This document shows positions 51,440 to 62,629 of a DNA stretch of 64,000 nucleotides, in pieces; position 1 is the first letter of the stretch, and each line of letters starts with the position of its first letter. The DNA is taken from NCBI GenBank assembly GCA_022606425.2, contig JAHDVF020001349.1, forward strand, positions 62,001 to 126,000, read 5' to 3'. The DNA is from Lepidostoma basale. Its lineage: Eukaryota > Arthropoda > Insecta > Trichoptera > Lepidostomatidae. Position numbers and translations under genes: made by a program. The notes under the pieces were generated by a model. The model did not search any database. It was not told the DNA's origin and saw only the letters and a list, made by a program, of their open reading frames with translations.

Positions 51440-51920
51440 TAAAATTGGACCGTTTATATTGTCCTTCCAATGTTGAAGGTATTATACATTCGAAACGCAT
51501 TGATAAAAATAAATTCAAATTTAAAAACATTGTTTTGATTCATATAAAAATGATATTATTATTTATATGTACAGTTTGAAAAAGTTCATTTCGTTCATTC
51601 GAATAACATAATAGGTCTGTTTATATCGTACTCCCGATGTTGAAGGTATTATATATTCGAAAGGCATTAATAAAAACAAATTCAAATTTAAAAACAGGGT
51701 TTTTATTACTATAAAATTGACATTATTGTGTATTTGTACGGTTTGAAAGAGTTTATTAGGTACTACTGATGTTAAAGGTATGATACATTCGAAACGCATT
51801 GATAAAAATAAATTCAAATTTAAAAACAGTGTTTTCATTCAAATAAAATTGACAGTATTATTTATTTATACGTACGGTTTGATAGAGTTCATTTCATCCA
51901 TTAGATTAATATACTCGTAC
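51440..51920. repeat. Tandem array of H3-type monomers
   Basis: Three head-to-tail units starting at 51471, 51638 and 51770 (spacing 167 and 132 bp): TGTTGAAGGTATTATACATT, CGAAACGCATTGATAAAAA, AAATTCAAATTTAAAAACAG, then TACGGTTTGAAAGAGTTCAT. Each unit has the AAGG...TTCGAAAC part of a hammerhead-like motif with a degraded core. Unit 1 is longer by about 35 bp. Confidence 0.85.
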
Positions 51921-52368
51921 AATAGTTTGAATGTGTGATTGGAAATGCTTAGTGAACAAAACAACGTTTTGCAATTATAACGAACAATCTGATTATTGGA
52001 ATTGATAATTATATTGGAAGAGGAAAGCCACATGGGACAATGAACCCGTAATATGATTTTTTCTTCCCCAAACGAAACCATTCCTTAAACGTATTTGCGA
52101 CCGCATATCTGATTACGGTTCAGGGATAGGGCGTGTTATAAATCATGTATGGAAATGAGATATCGCCAAATATGTGACACCAATGAGTTATATATTTGAC
52201 AGTAGATTACTCAGTTTAAATTTTCTATTTAATTGCTTCTAGTAATATTACATAAAATGAATTGCCGTATTCATATGACCTTAGATATTAAATATGTTTA
52301 GTACAAATTTAAAAAAAAAAAAAAATCCAAATATTTTTTGATATAAACGACAGGTCCTTTAAAACCAA

Positions 52369-52572
52369 ATACCGTATATAATTTGTTTCTTAGCTATTAT
52401 ATTAATTCTCATGACATGTGATAGGTTATCTATCGCCATTTTGTTGTCACGTGAATACTACATCAGACCAAAAACAACGTGAGAATGTTTCCTCACAGTA
52501 TTATCACCGGGAATCTCACCCAGGACCTTCAGTGCTGCAGTCTTAACGGTCACCACTCTGCCACAAAGTTAA
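52369..52572 (-). mobile_element. SINE-1, diverged
   Basis: Complement of head GGCAGAGTGGTGACCG, centre TTGTTGTCACGTGAATAC, GATAGGTTATCTATCGCC; an extra 12 bp lies in the GTGTGATTGTCACAC region. Confidence 0.85.
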
Positions 52573-52621
52573 TTAAATATTTGTTATTTTAAATGCGATA
52601 GTAAAACATTAATAGTTGTTG

Positions 52622-53215
52622 TCACACCTCCGTGGTGCATAGGACCTCAAGGAACCTTCTCCACCCGACTCTATCGCATGCCTGATGCCTAACATCATTC
52701 CAAGTGAGGCCTGCTGCCTTAACGTCGTCCTGCAGGGCTCTTCTCCAGGTGGCTCTAGGTCTGCCTCGCTTTATTTTTTCCCCCATAGGGGACCGCTGAG
52801 CGATGCAGGCTGGGTTCCATCTCAGAGTGTGACCGATCCACAGCCATTTACGTCTGGCGACGTGTTCTCTAATTGGCTTTCGCCTGCCATGGTCCAGAGA
52901 ACGGCATTTGATTTGAGGCCAATAGATCTTGAATATTGAGCGAAGGCACCTATTTATAAACACCTGGAGTTTACCAATAACGTCCGCGGTAGAGTTCCAA
53001 GTCTCACATCTGTACAGCAGTACGCTTTTAACGCTACTGGTGAATATGTGGAGTTTGAGCTTTCACGAAATGATACTGGAACGCCAAAGAGGGCGAAGCA
53101 TTCCGAAAGCTCCACTTGCCTTGTTAAGTCTGTTGGCTACATCTTCCTCCGTACCTCCCAAGCCTGTTATCATACTTCCGAGGTAGCAAAGGCAGGTCGT
53201 GGTCACAAGGGGGAC
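52622..53215 (-). mobile_element. LINE-I (RTE-like) C-terminal copy
   Basis: Minus frame 52622-52963: INRCLRSIFKIYWPQIKC, RREHVARRKWLWIGHTLRW-like (REHVARRKWLWIGHTLRWN), GRPRATWRRALQDDVKAAG, TWNDVRHQACDRVGWRRFLE. Upstream on the same strand to 53215 reads LLYRCETWNSTADVIGKLQV. Only one copy in the window. Confidence 0.88.
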
Positions 53216-53800
53216 ACCATATCGACTCGACTATTGCAACGGCATTTACGCCAACATACCCAATAAACAAACAAGGAAACTTCAATCTGTTTTCAATGCG
53301 GCAACACGACTTAAAAAGGTGTTCCAAAAAACTCACCTATTTCACAACATCTAAAAGATCTTCACTGGCTCAAGTGTCCTGAAAGAATCCAGTATAAACT
53401 ATGCTGGACGGTTTTTAAAGCGCTTCATGGAATGGCACCAGCCTATATATAATATCTGAACTTTGGGTAGCTGATAGCCCTAACATGCGGCAATCTACGC
53501 TTCGATCAGCAAGCTTCTCGGCAATAGACAGATTAGTTGAGCCAAAGCGCAACCCCCGGACAAATTTCGGAGATCGAACTTTCGCAGTGGCAGGTCCGTC
53601 CGTCTGGAATATGCTTCCTGCACGCCTCCGATGCATTGATAATCCGACAGATTTTTAGCTCATCTAAAAACACACCTTTTACAAAACATAGCATAAAATG
53701 TAAACAACGGTTATCTGATTGCTGGTGTCACATGCAGCTCTCATGACTATAAACACTGTCAAAGCACCCTTGAGGTGAGCTATTCGCGAAAACGGCGCTT
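53216..53800 (+). mobile_element. LINE-K (L2/CR1-like) fragment
   Basis: DYCNGIYANIPNKQTRKLQS, VFNAATRL (to 53310), then frameshifted HLKDLHWLKCPERIQYKLCW, TVFKALHGMAPAYI, NFGDRTFAVAGPSVWNMLPA, then QIF.LI. Same region as 60340-60849. Starts exactly where LINE-I ends. Confidence 0.88.
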
Positions 53801-54415
53801 TAAAAATTAGCCTAATTATTATTATTATATTACCATGGAGCAATTGGGGTGAAGTCATTTATTCACACTCGTCACAGTCATCAGTATATCATAAGATGAG
53901 TAAATTCTTTAGATGGATTTATTCATTGAATATGTATTGCGATAATTCAATTACACACCCCTTCATTTATATTCGCGCCATATTTTCGCAAATTAATTAT
54001 ATTATACAAACTTTTAATACGTTATTTGATCTTCGGTGTCTGTTTCCTTTGAGGTCACGCAGCGAGGCGTCTATTAAATTATTCCTTTGGGATTTCCGTA
54101 TATTTGGGATTCGTATCTCAGATACAGCATTAGCATTAGCACGCGGGTACCTCCAGAAAATAGACTTCGCTGAGTTGAGGACCTGAATACATTAGTGCAG
54201 AGCCAGAGTTATCTGGAATTAGAGAGTCTCCTATTATAATACGGAGCTAATAAAAACATTCGTCTAACAAATGGAAAACGTTCGTCGAGAAATTTTGTAA
54301 TACATTAACCCCTATAGTGCGGCTGACTACATTAGCAGTTTAAAATATTTCATTTCAAACAAAGACTAAATTTGTAGCTCACATTTGATTTAATCTTATA
54401 AACCTTTCTACTTAA
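53801..54415. other. No recognised gene
   Basis: A 96-codon plus frame (53896-54186) whose second half is less AT-rich (SEASIKLFLWDFRIFGIRIS). No known motif. Confidence 0.35.
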
Positions 54416-54417
54416 GT

Positions 54418-54668
54418 TAACTAACTAGCCATCACGCCGTCTCATCAGGCAGAAAGAATAGAATGCAACCCTGTTCTTTCCAGGCTGACTTATCTCGCTT
54501 CCTCAACATTCATACACTGTGTCAAGCACGCAAATCGATTTCTCTTAGTCTTGTATAGCCGACAATCAATATTTGATTTATTTGATCTTGTCACTTTTTC
54601 CTCGGTCTTCCTCTAATTCTAGTTCCATTAACATTGTTAATATATACCTTTTTTACCACTATTTCTTT
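54418..54668 (-). mobile_element. LINE-A 3' fragment
   Basis: TTAACTAACTAGCCATCACG to CCTCGGTCTTCCTC and CTTTTTTACCACTATTTC; minus strand. Confidence 0.83.
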
Positions 54669-54990
54669 ATTGTCATAAATGCGAAATCCATAGCAGAAAT
54701 GCGAACAGAGATCGGATCAGAAATGAAACGATAAGATCTGTCTGTGGTGTTGAGGACATAATGAGATGGGGAAGAAGCAGAAGACACTTTTGGAGAGACC
54801 ACGTGGACCGCATGGAGAATACAAGAGTTGTAAAAATTGTTAAAGATGAAAACTCAAGCAGCAAGAAACTACCAAGAAAGCCGCCAAAAAGATGGAGAGA
54901 TGGCTGGACATCATCATTCCAGGACAACTCACCATCATTTACAGGTCATACAATCTAAAGTAAGAGGAAGAAAAAGAAGAAGAAGAGTAA
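54669..54990 (+). mobile_element. LINE-B fragment
   Basis: RNRIRNETIRSVCGVEDIMR, WGRSRRHFWRDHVDRMENTR, KLPRKPPKRWRDGWTSSFQD, A/G-rich tail GAAGAAGAAGAG. Head-to-head with the LINE-A fragment. Confidence 0.88.
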
Positions 54991-55630
54991 CAAATCTACA
55001 ATCAAGGAATACGAGATATAATTTTATGAGTATAAACCTCACAAGCCGACCGATAACGGGTATATATTATTTTTTGTTAGCAATGAAGATTTGTAGGACA
55101 AATAAAAACCCTTGATTGGAAATTTAAATTGCTTGTCCGTGGGCTTACTCATAAATAAAGTCACAGAATAACTTTTGGGATTAATTAATTATTTATTGCG
55201 ATGTCCTCAAACTAAGCAACAAAACCATCCGTGACGATGCGAAGGACATTTTTTATTCTATTTTATGCCCAACATAAAGTCTGCATGGTGTAATGTGTAA
55301 AGTAGTTTTTCATTTCAAGTTTTAGTAATGGAAAGTTTGTACTTATTGCGAAATAAACTTTAGAACACGTATTTCGTGGTCACTGTTTATAACGTAATTC
55401 TGAAACTAATGATATTTTTTCATAACAGTATAAGCCTCCATTTGATGACATAATTATTTTTGTCATATTAACACATATGATGACCTACTTAAGACGATAT
55501 TTTGATCAAAATAATATAAGAGTTATGGACGTTTATTTATTTATTTATTGATCATTTACCAAGTACATGGTTTTAATACCTCCCAACTGGGGTAACCCGT
55601 TCTAGGGAGGCAGATAATCAAATAAAATAC
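54991..55630. other. No feature seen
   Basis: AT-rich, no repeat match. Confidence 0.45.
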
Positions 55631-55634
55631 TAAC

Positions 55635-56148
55635 CGATTAACCATCACGCCGTTTTCTCAGAAGGGGTAGGCAGGTAGAATGGACCGCCACACTGTTATT
55701 TCCTGACATACTTCTCTCGATTCATCGACATTCAAACATCGTGTTATGCACGCACGTGGCTGACATTAAAATATTATTGCTTTTTTCGTATCACGTTTTC
55801 CTCGGTCTTCCTCTATTCCTCGTTCCATTTACATCGTTAAAATATTATTTTCTTAGCATTATTTCTTCATTCATTCTTTCCAAATGTCCAAACCATATTA
55901 ATGTTCATTTTATTATTTTGATCGTAGCACTTTCATTCACACTGCATTCACTTATTCTATTTTCATTCGACACTCTATCATACACAGAATTTCACACATT
56001 TGTCTAAGAGATCTCATTTCTACTGCTTTTATTCTAATTTCATCCTTCTTTTGCCAGTTCAATCCTTTGCTTCCATGCATAAGGGTTTTCACCATTCACG
56101 CTAATGTTGAAGACTGTTATGATTTCTTCCTTTTCGAAACATACTCAC
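55635..56148 (-). mobile_element. LINE-A copy
   Basis: From CCATCACGCCGTTTTCTCAG to GGGTTTTCACCATTCACGCT, AATGTTGAAGACTG, minus strand; reaches as far 5' as the 4462 copy but with an internal gap. Confidence 0.85.
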
Positions 56149-56179
56149 ATTCATTCAAACTCACATTCACACAAAGACA

Positions 56180-56730
56180 CTGAGGACGATAGCAGAGATC
56201 TGAGAGATCGCGTAAGAAACACGACAATAAGAGAGATATGTGAGGTTGAGGATATTATAAGATGGAACAGACAGCGAAAAAGGGATTGGTACCGTCATGT
56301 TCAAAGAATGGACACCACCAGACTCCCCTATATTTCATTGCATAATCAGCCTCATGGGACTCGTCTTCGTAGAAAACCTCCTAAAAGATGGAAGGATAGC
56401 TGGGAGTCTACATCACAGGAAGAGCAACATTCTGGAGAACAAACCACATAGACTTCGACCTTCGTGGCTGAGTGGTAAAAGCATTGACTGCCACCCCGAA
56501 GGTTCCGGGTTCGAGGGCAGTGTGATTGTCACACTATCTTTGGTCTGGTATAGAATTCACGTGACAATAAAATTGCGACAGATTAGCTACCTATCACATG
56601 TCACGAGAATCACTATGATAGCTATAATACCCTTTACATCGATTTGGCTCGTACTGTCATGATGTAAAGAGCGATTCAACAAAATAATAATAATTATTGT
56701 ATGTCTACAACAAGGAAGAAGAAGAAGAAG
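56180..56730 (+). mobile_element. LINE-B copy split by SINE-1
   Basis: RDLRDRVRNTTIREICEVED, IIRWNRQRKRDWYRHVQRM, DTTRLPYISLHNQPHGTR, RRKPPKRWKDSWESTSQEE; the tail region GTCTACAACAAGG, (GAA)n resumes at 56699. Confidence 0.9.
56456..56698 (+). mobile_element. SINE-1 (AAT-tail type) inserted in LINE-B
   Basis: GACCTTCGTGGCTGAGTGGT head with A box, B box damaged (GGGTTCGAGGGCAG: about 12 bp deleted), centre GTGTGATTGTCACACTATC, CTTTACATCGATTTGGCTCG, GATGTAAAGAGCGATTC, AAT tail. Confidence 0.9.
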
Positions 56731-57240
56731 AAGACTCACATTCATCATCAGAACAAAAATACATTAAAGTGTTTATAATAAACAGGAAAGAAAGTCTTTA
56801 GTTTTTCGAACCACCCTACATAGGTTTATAATTAAATTTTGAAGGTCATTTTTATGCCATTTCATTCTCGACTCATACTAAAAGAGACATAAAAGCCAAT
56901 AGAGTGACAATATTTCCAGCAATGTCATCGAAATACAATAGTGTTGATACAACATTAACAATTTGATGACTTTGAGGCATACGACGCAATATTTTTATAC
57001 GGCTGAAACATAGCAGTTTCAGAACGAAATTAAAAGGATTATTTCCTCGAGCACTTTTTTTATGATAATGAAAACCGAAACGACGGTTACTTTATGGAAA
57101 TTTCCAGATAAGATTAAACCCCCAACAATTTCGGTGTAAAGGTATGCTTGGTGTTCTTAAAAATTCTTAACGCGTAGTGCTTCTGATTCGAAAGATGTTA
57201 TTCTAACAATTCAAGATAAATTTATTAATTATCAAATTGT
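56731..57240. other. No feature seen
   Basis: AT-rich, no repeat match. Confidence 0.45.
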
Positions 57241-57242
57241 CT

Positions 57243-57335
57243 AACTAACCAACCATCATTCCATCTCTCCGAAGGGATAGGCAGAAATAATGTACCGCCA
57301 CACAGTTCTTTCCTGACAAACTTCTCTCGTATTCT
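57243..57335 (-). mobile_element. LINE-A 3' fragment
   Basis: TAACTAACCAACCATCATTC to CACAGTTCTTTCCTGAC, minus strand, then cut off. Confidence 0.8.
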
Positions 57336-57344
57336 CAATATAAA

Positions 57345-57750
57345 TATTCGTAGATGAACATCTCATTAGCCATTTCTTTAAATTAATCAGGGGATATTTC
57401 GAGAACTCGGCCGTGCTAGAAGGTGTTGGTCTTTTGGTCCCTATAGATTTCTCCGTCAACGGCATCACAGATTGTTTTACCTACCGGCCATCAGAACCAA
57501 TCTGTCTCTGGTGACACCGAAGACATTAGTCTGCTGAACGCGGTCTCCTCGGAGTTCGAAGTCTTTCATATTAGTGAAGGAACGTTCAGAGGACAAATAC
57601 TCTTGACTTTAGAAAGTATCTTGTCTTCCTAATGTCGAACCATCTCTAATGCGTTCCTGGTATTTTGTTGTATTTTTATAATATTTTACCTATACTCAAT
57701 AGATGCCTTAAAATCTTTGAATTAATAAACTGATTTGATTTAATTTGATT
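57345..57750 (+). mobile_element. LINE-J (jockey-like) 3' end
   Basis: LISHFFKLIRGYFENSAVLE, then CRHHRLFYLPAIRTNLSLVT-type, AVSSEFEVFHISEGTFRGQI, LLTLESILSS, stop, 3' UTR GAACCATCTCTAATGCG, TTGAT-type tail. Frameshift near 57460. Confidence 0.88.
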
Positions 57751-57751
57751 T

Positions 57752-57865
57752 GATTTGACATCGACGGAATAGTCTGTCGACGCAAACGAGCCTGGCACAA
57801 TCAATCGCAGTCGAAATAAACACAAACGTGGAAGTTGTTATTAAAAAAACATCATTTTATTTTAT
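57752..57865 (+). repeat. H9 hammerhead-like motif and arm
   Basis: CAUCGACGGAAUAGUCUGUC, GACGCAAACGAGCCUGGC, ACAAUCAAUCGCAGUCGAAA then AATAAACACAAACGTGG. Plus-strand relative of 23437; GAAA is lost (ACAA). Confidence 0.5.
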
Positions 57866-58500
57866 TATTACTAAAACAATGATCATAAAAATATCATAAA
57901 TTTATAATGTTACTTCATTAAGGATTTAATTTGTGCCTTTGTTAAACAGATTATACAAATCTCCCCTATTCGTAATGCAATGATCATTCTGGTTAGCGCC
58001 TCTCTTTCATTCACAGCATCCTATAAAATGAATTGGTGAATTAAGCCTCAGGCTTCTCCTCACCCCTTCCTCACCCTTCTTTGTACTTTCGCTCTCACGA
58101 CCCAATTTCTGTGACCTAACTTCAGAAATATTTTTTACACGGTTTTCAGGAAAAAATGTACTTTACTTAAGGGCATGATTGTATATAGTAGGGATGATTG
58201 TGGAAAAAAGACATATTTTTTTCGATCAAGTTGTGAGATACCAATAAACATAGCAAAGTTACTTCAGATACAAAGGTTTTTTGCTATTATATTTTGAGAG
58301 CACGTATCACATAATATAAGGTTAATTTGAATTCCATCACAAAAATACAAAACTACATTGTAGAAGGTTTGTTAATACACAACAAATATACAAACATTTT
58401 ACCAAATTGACACTAATACCCATATGTTTCGCATAGGACACACCGCAAACCAAGTATTCCCACCTCCCTGCTTATCGCACCAACTACGCTTAAAGCGCGT
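57866..58500. other. No feature seen
   Basis: Unique-looking; slightly GC-richer at 58040-58110. No supported gene. Confidence 0.45.
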
Positions 58501-59055
58501 CAATAGACAAGATATGCGATAGCTACAATCAGTGCTTTAGTAACATCAATATTATAGAGTATTTGTCCCCTGAACGCACCTTCACTAATATGAAAGACGT
58601 CGATCTCCGAGGAGACCGCGTTCAGCAGACTAATTGCTCTTCCCACCGGTGTCACCAGAGGCAGATTGGTTCTGGTGGCTTGTAGGTAAAACAATCTGTG
58701 CTGTCGCTGTCGAAGAAATCCCTCAGGGACAAAAAGACCAACATCCTCTAGCACGACCGAGTTCTCGAAATATCCCCTGATTAATTTAAAGAAATGGCTA
58801 ATGAGATACCCATCTCTTCGAAGCTGTAAAGAATTGGTTCCGAGCATTCCCAAAAAGAAAGCCGTGGGATAGAGCCATGGATAACCACCATATTCCCTCA
58901 TGTAAAGATACCTCAGAAATTTTTTCTGAACCCTCTCCAGCATAACGGTATATCTCGCCTCGTGAGGACTCCATATCACAGAACCACTTTCGAGTCTGCT
59001 CCCAACCATCACGTTGTATAGGACTCTGAGCACATTGGGATCTCTGAAAACAATC
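58501..59055 (-). mobile_element. LINE-J (jockey-like), 3'-truncated
   Basis: Minus frame: MLRVLYNVMVGSRLESGSVI, RYTVMLERVQKKFLRYLYMR, FFLGMLGTNSLQLRRDGYLI, FVPEGFLRQRQHRLFYLQAT, RTNLPLVTPVGRAISLLNAV, SSEIDVFHISEGAFRGQIL; after that the sequence departs from LINE-J (58560), so the normal LTLESIL end and tail are missing. 3' truncation is unusual for a LINE and points to later rearr angement or a deletion. Confidence 0.9.
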
Positions 59056-59490
59056 TAACTAACCATCACGCCGTCTCTCCGAAGGGGGGTCTCTCTCAGA
59101 AAGAATGGACTGCCCCACTTTTCTTTCCTAACATATTTATCTCACTTCTTCAACACTCATACATCGTGTCATGCACGCGCGTCGATTTCTCTGACTCCTC
59201 ACGTTGCCGACATTCAATATTTGATTTATTTGATCGTGCCACGTTTTCCTCGGTCTTCCTCTATTTCTACTTTCATTTACATCGTTAACACATACTTTTT
59301 TACCATTCTTTCTTCATTCATTCTTTCCATGTATCCAAACCATCTTAATGATCCATTCATTATTTTGTTCATAACACTATCATTCGCATCGCATTCACTT
59401 ATATTTTTATTCGACACTATCATACACAGAGTATCTACACATTCGTCTAAGAGATCTCATTTCTCCAGCATCTATCCTACTTTCATCCTT
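59056..59490 (-). mobile_element. LINE-A copy
   Basis: CTAACTAACCATCACGCCGT to TAAGAGATCTCATTTCTCC, minus strand. Duplicate CTCTC block near the end of ORF2. Joins LINE-J directly. Confidence 0.87.
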
Positions 59491-59547
59491 ATTATTGAAT
59501 TAATGTATGATACTATATTATATACTTAATACGAATAAAAACGTATG

Positions 59548-59870
59548 TTTGACTAACTAACTAACTAACTAACTATCAAGCTATTTCTCCGGAGATATAG
59601 GCAGAGAGGATGAATCGCCACAATGCTCTGTCCTGGCATACCTTTCGGGCTTCCTCTACATTCATACATCATACCATGCACGCACGTCAATTATTCCGAC
59701 TTGGAATGTGACCGCCTTTTAGTAATTGATTAATTTGGTCATGCCATGTTTTCCTCGGTCGTCCTCGGCTTCTTTTTCCACTCACGCTGCTTTTGTACAA
59801 CTTTTTAACCATTTTACTCTCATCCTTTTTTTAATTTTATCCATGATGCATGACATATGTTTGAGGTAAT
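59548..59870 (-). mobile_element. LINE-A relative, diverged
   Basis: Five TAAC/CTAA units at 59548-59573 (complement of TTAG tail), GAGATATAGGCAGAGAGGAT, CGCCACAATGCTCTGTCCTG; more like the 39340 subfamily (CDRTMW-type) than like 4462. Confidence 0.83.
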
Positions 59871-60250
59871 ATCAAACGTATTATTCTTCGAATAAATCTA
59901 CAAGGAGATTTCATAATAATTGCCTAACTTTTTCAACATTACCGGCTTTGTGTTCAAACAGTTGAAAGCGGCTTACTTATATAGAATTATTCATAATTTT
60001 CAAATTGCCCTTATAAAACAGCCTTACGAAGCATAGGGGAGGGATAATACACTTTTTGAAACCGATTGGTCATATCCGACCTCTCTTGCGGATTAAACTC
60101 ATTAGCATCACTACACTCTCTCTTCCATAAAATTGATAATTACATACCAAAAAAAGAAAAAATCCTGATATAATATAGAATAAATTGGATAATTTATAAA
60201 GCGCCATTTTTATGAATTGCTCATCTCAAGGGCGCTGTAGAAGATGCTCC
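59871..60250. other. No feature seen
   Basis: AT-rich, no repeat match. Confidence 0.45.
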
Positions 60251-60257
60251 GTTTTAC

Positions 60258-60880
60258 CAACTAGATAATAATAATAATAATAATGATAAAAAATATATAT
60301 AAACATATTTAGTATGAGGGCTGCACCCGACGAAATCGATCAGCCCTTCCTGTCAGGAAATGATAATTTGAAAAGGTGCGTTTTGAGTCTCGATCTAAAC
60401 TCTGATTGATTCTCAATGCACTTAAGGTCTGCTGGAAGACTGTTCCGGGCTGAAGGGCCGGCTACCGCGAAGGCTCGGTCGCCAAAGTTTGTGCTTGGAC
60501 AGCGTTTTGGCACACTCAATCTACCGACCGCAGAAGACTTAGCTGATCGCAATATAGACCGTCTAGCATTCAGATTCTCGTTGATGCAGAGTTCAGATAT
60601 ATAAGCTGGTGCCATTCCATGCAACGCCTTAAAGACCGTCCAGCAGAGCTTGTATTGTATCCTTTCTGGACATTTCAGCCAGTGGAGCTCCTTAAGATGC
60701 TGTGTTATGTGACAACTCTTTGGCACACCCCTTATCAGTCTTGCTGCTGCATTGAATGCAGACTGGAGTTTATTTATTTGCTGTTTGGGGATGTTGGCGT
60801 AGACACCATTGCAGTAATCTAGTCGGGATACGACGAAGGAATTGATCAATGTTTTAAAACTGTCAATGGGAATATTTCTG
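60258..60880 (-). mobile_element. LINE-K (L2/CR1-like) copy
   Basis: Minus frame 60340-60849: INSFVVSRLDYCNGVYANIP, KQQINKLQSAFNAAARLIRG, LKELHWLKCPERIQYKLCWT, VFKALHGMAPAYISELCINE, RRSILRSAKSSAVGRLSVPK, NFGDRAFAVAGPSARNSLPA, FRSRLKTHLFKLSF. This DYCN...AAARLI...HWLPV-like...FKLL...LHG.AP.YL series is the post-RT end of L2/CR1 ORF2. (ATT)n tail at 60258-60283. No stop inside. Confidence 0.93.
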
Positions 60881-60884
60881 ATGT

Positions 60885-61010
60885 ATGAAGCTTACGGCAA
60901 GAACCGACTCGCATATATTATCCCTTCTGGGTTAGAGCTAGGAAACTTAACGGATATTTACAGACTGCAAAGACAACAAAATAAAATGCTATAAATAGCC
61001 TACAACATTA
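60885..61010 (+). mobile_element. Possible LINE fragment
   Basis: MYEAYGKNRLAYIIPSGLEL, DIYRLQRQQNKML resembles the IYKLQRLQNRML segment of several non-LTR elements. Short. Confidence 0.35.
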
Positions 61011-61071
61011 TGTATTTGATCCCAACCATACAAGTATACAGACAGACAAAATAACTTTTTTTTATAGGGAC

Positions 61072-61165
61072 TTAGAATCAATTGGCAAGCGTGCATGTCA
61101 CGACTGTAGAAGAGGCGCTTAAGTTATGTCGAGATAAAAGTATCACTATGTATTTGCAATGTGTT
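61072..61165 (+). mobile_element. LINE-A fragment
   Basis: CAAGCGTGCATGTCACGAC, TAGAAGAGGCGCTTAAGTT, ATGTCGAGATAAAAG: the VEEALKLCRDKS part. Confidence 0.65.
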
Positions 61166-61204
61166 CTGTCTCGAAAACAGTCAAATATGTGTAGATATTT
61201 TATA

Positions 61205-61765
61205 AATTATTAATTAATACGAATGAAATCGTCTGTTTCCTGTAAGTTTTACTACATTTTATTGTTTTGTCTGTCTAATACATTATCAAATGACAAATGA
61301 CAGATATTTGGGACAGACCTAGACCGAAGCAGAGTGGTGTGATTCGTGGCAGAGTGGTGAGAGCTCTGACTTCCATACCGAAGGTCCCGGGTTCGATTCC
61401 CGGCGATGGCAGTGAGATTGTCACACTGTCATTGGTCTGGTGTAGAATTCACGTGACAGTTAAATAGCGATAGATTGGCTACTTATCACATGTCACGAGA
61501 ATCAATATAATAGCTCAAAAATAAATTGTATACAGTAATTGGGTTCAAACGACCTGTTGTAACATAAAAAAAAAAAATGATATTACCATATCATGATGAT
61601 GATATGTGAGACATTTGGACAGGACCATGACAGACCAAAACAGGCGAAACATGTCATTTACATAAAATATATTATAATAAAACTTCTAGAAAACAGACGT
61701 TTTCATTTGTAAGTATTAATTATTTGATATTTACGTAAGTGTTCAAGAAACAATAAATTATTAAT
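61205..61765. mobile_element. H1 element split by SINE-1
   Basis: Left arm 61215-61305 (ATACGAATGAAATCGTCTG), right arm 61625-61765 (CAGGCGAAACATGTCATTT, AAACTTCTAGAAAACAGACG, TTCAAGAAACAATAAATT). About 50 bp near 61575-61625 (ATGATGATATGTGAG) are not H1. Confidence 0.8.
61337..61573 (+). mobile_element. SINE-1 (GACCTGTTG type)
   Basis: Head GTGGCAGAGTGGTGAGAGC (A box), CCGGGTTCGATTCCCGG (B box), GATGGCAGTGAGATTGTCAC, 3' end TTGTATACAGTAATTGGGTT, CAAACGACCTGTTGT, A13 tail. The best-preserved copy of this type. Confidence 0.93.
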
Positions 61766-61935
61766 TATTAATGATTATTTTTAATATCAAAATTGTATTA
61801 TAATTTTATAGTATATCGTTTTTATAAAGAATTTTTACAGATGTAAAAATATTTTTTTCATTTGTTCCAATGACAATTTGAATAATTTCTTCAATATTAT
61901 TTTTAAGTTCTTGCTGGTTAAGTGCCTAATTACAG

Positions 61936-62140
61936 CTAATTTAAAAAACGGTGGATACGTGTTACATAAATTAAATAAACACAAAAGTCCGGATCGTCCA
62001 TGTCAACATGTGTAACATCGAAAAAAACATTGTGTTATTACATTATGTGCTAAATTAAAAAACGGTGGATTCGTGGAACATAAATTAAATAGACAATATG
62101 TGCACCATCTAAAAATAACATTTTGTGTTAAATTTTTTTA
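61936..62140. repeat. Two-unit tandem repeat, about 114 bp
   Basis: TAAAAAACGGTGGATACGTG, ACATAAATTAAATAAAC recurs at 62050 as TAAAAAACGGTGGATTCGTG, ACATAAATTAAATAGAC; both end with (A)ACAT(T)TTGTGTTA. Confidence 0.75.
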
Positions 62141-62144
62141 ATTT

Positions 62145-62390
62145 TTTGTTTTTATTTTATATCATTGTACTTTATATTATTTGTTTTAGATTTATTTTGT
62201 GGGTGTTGGACGATCGAAGTGTGCGCGGGAGATGCCTATTGATGGCGATGATGTTCGCAACCCATCACACCGCGTCTCCCGCGGAGCGAAAAGAGAAAGA
62301 TGGAATGCCGCAACAGTAAAAGTGTGACAGTCCATTATTTCTGCCTACCCTTTCGGGGAGACGGCGTGATGGTTAGTTAGTTAGTTAGTA
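62145..62390 (+). mobile_element. SINE-3
   Basis: GACGATCGAAGTGTGCGCGG, GATGGCGATGATGTTCGC, CACACCGCGTCTCCCGCGG, LINE-A end GTGTGACAGTCCATTATTTC, three TTAG units. The AT-rich 5' extension (TATTTTATATCATTGTA) is shared with 7150 and 43550. Confidence 0.88.
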
Positions 62391-62625
62391 AATTTTAATT
62401 AAACACGACGTAATTTTGTACATTTACATTCAGCATATACCTTCTAATTAATTTCCCGTTTGCCAACAATCAAGCTCGTATGTTTATATATATTTACATG
62501 TAATCAATAATAGGTAACTTGCCACATACTATAACAGAACATAAACACTTACGAAAGCCAGATGTGCGTGCCTTGGTTTGTTCATCATATTATAATAAAT
62601 ATACATTCAAATCTTAAATAAATAA
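62391..62625. other. No feature seen
   Basis: AT-rich, no repeat match. Confidence 0.45.
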
Positions 62626-62629
62626 AAAC

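Noticed and set aside
51440..51920. CRISPR-like array
   Set aside because: Units are 130-170 bp, diverged and without regular spacers; it is a eukaryotic tandem repeat.
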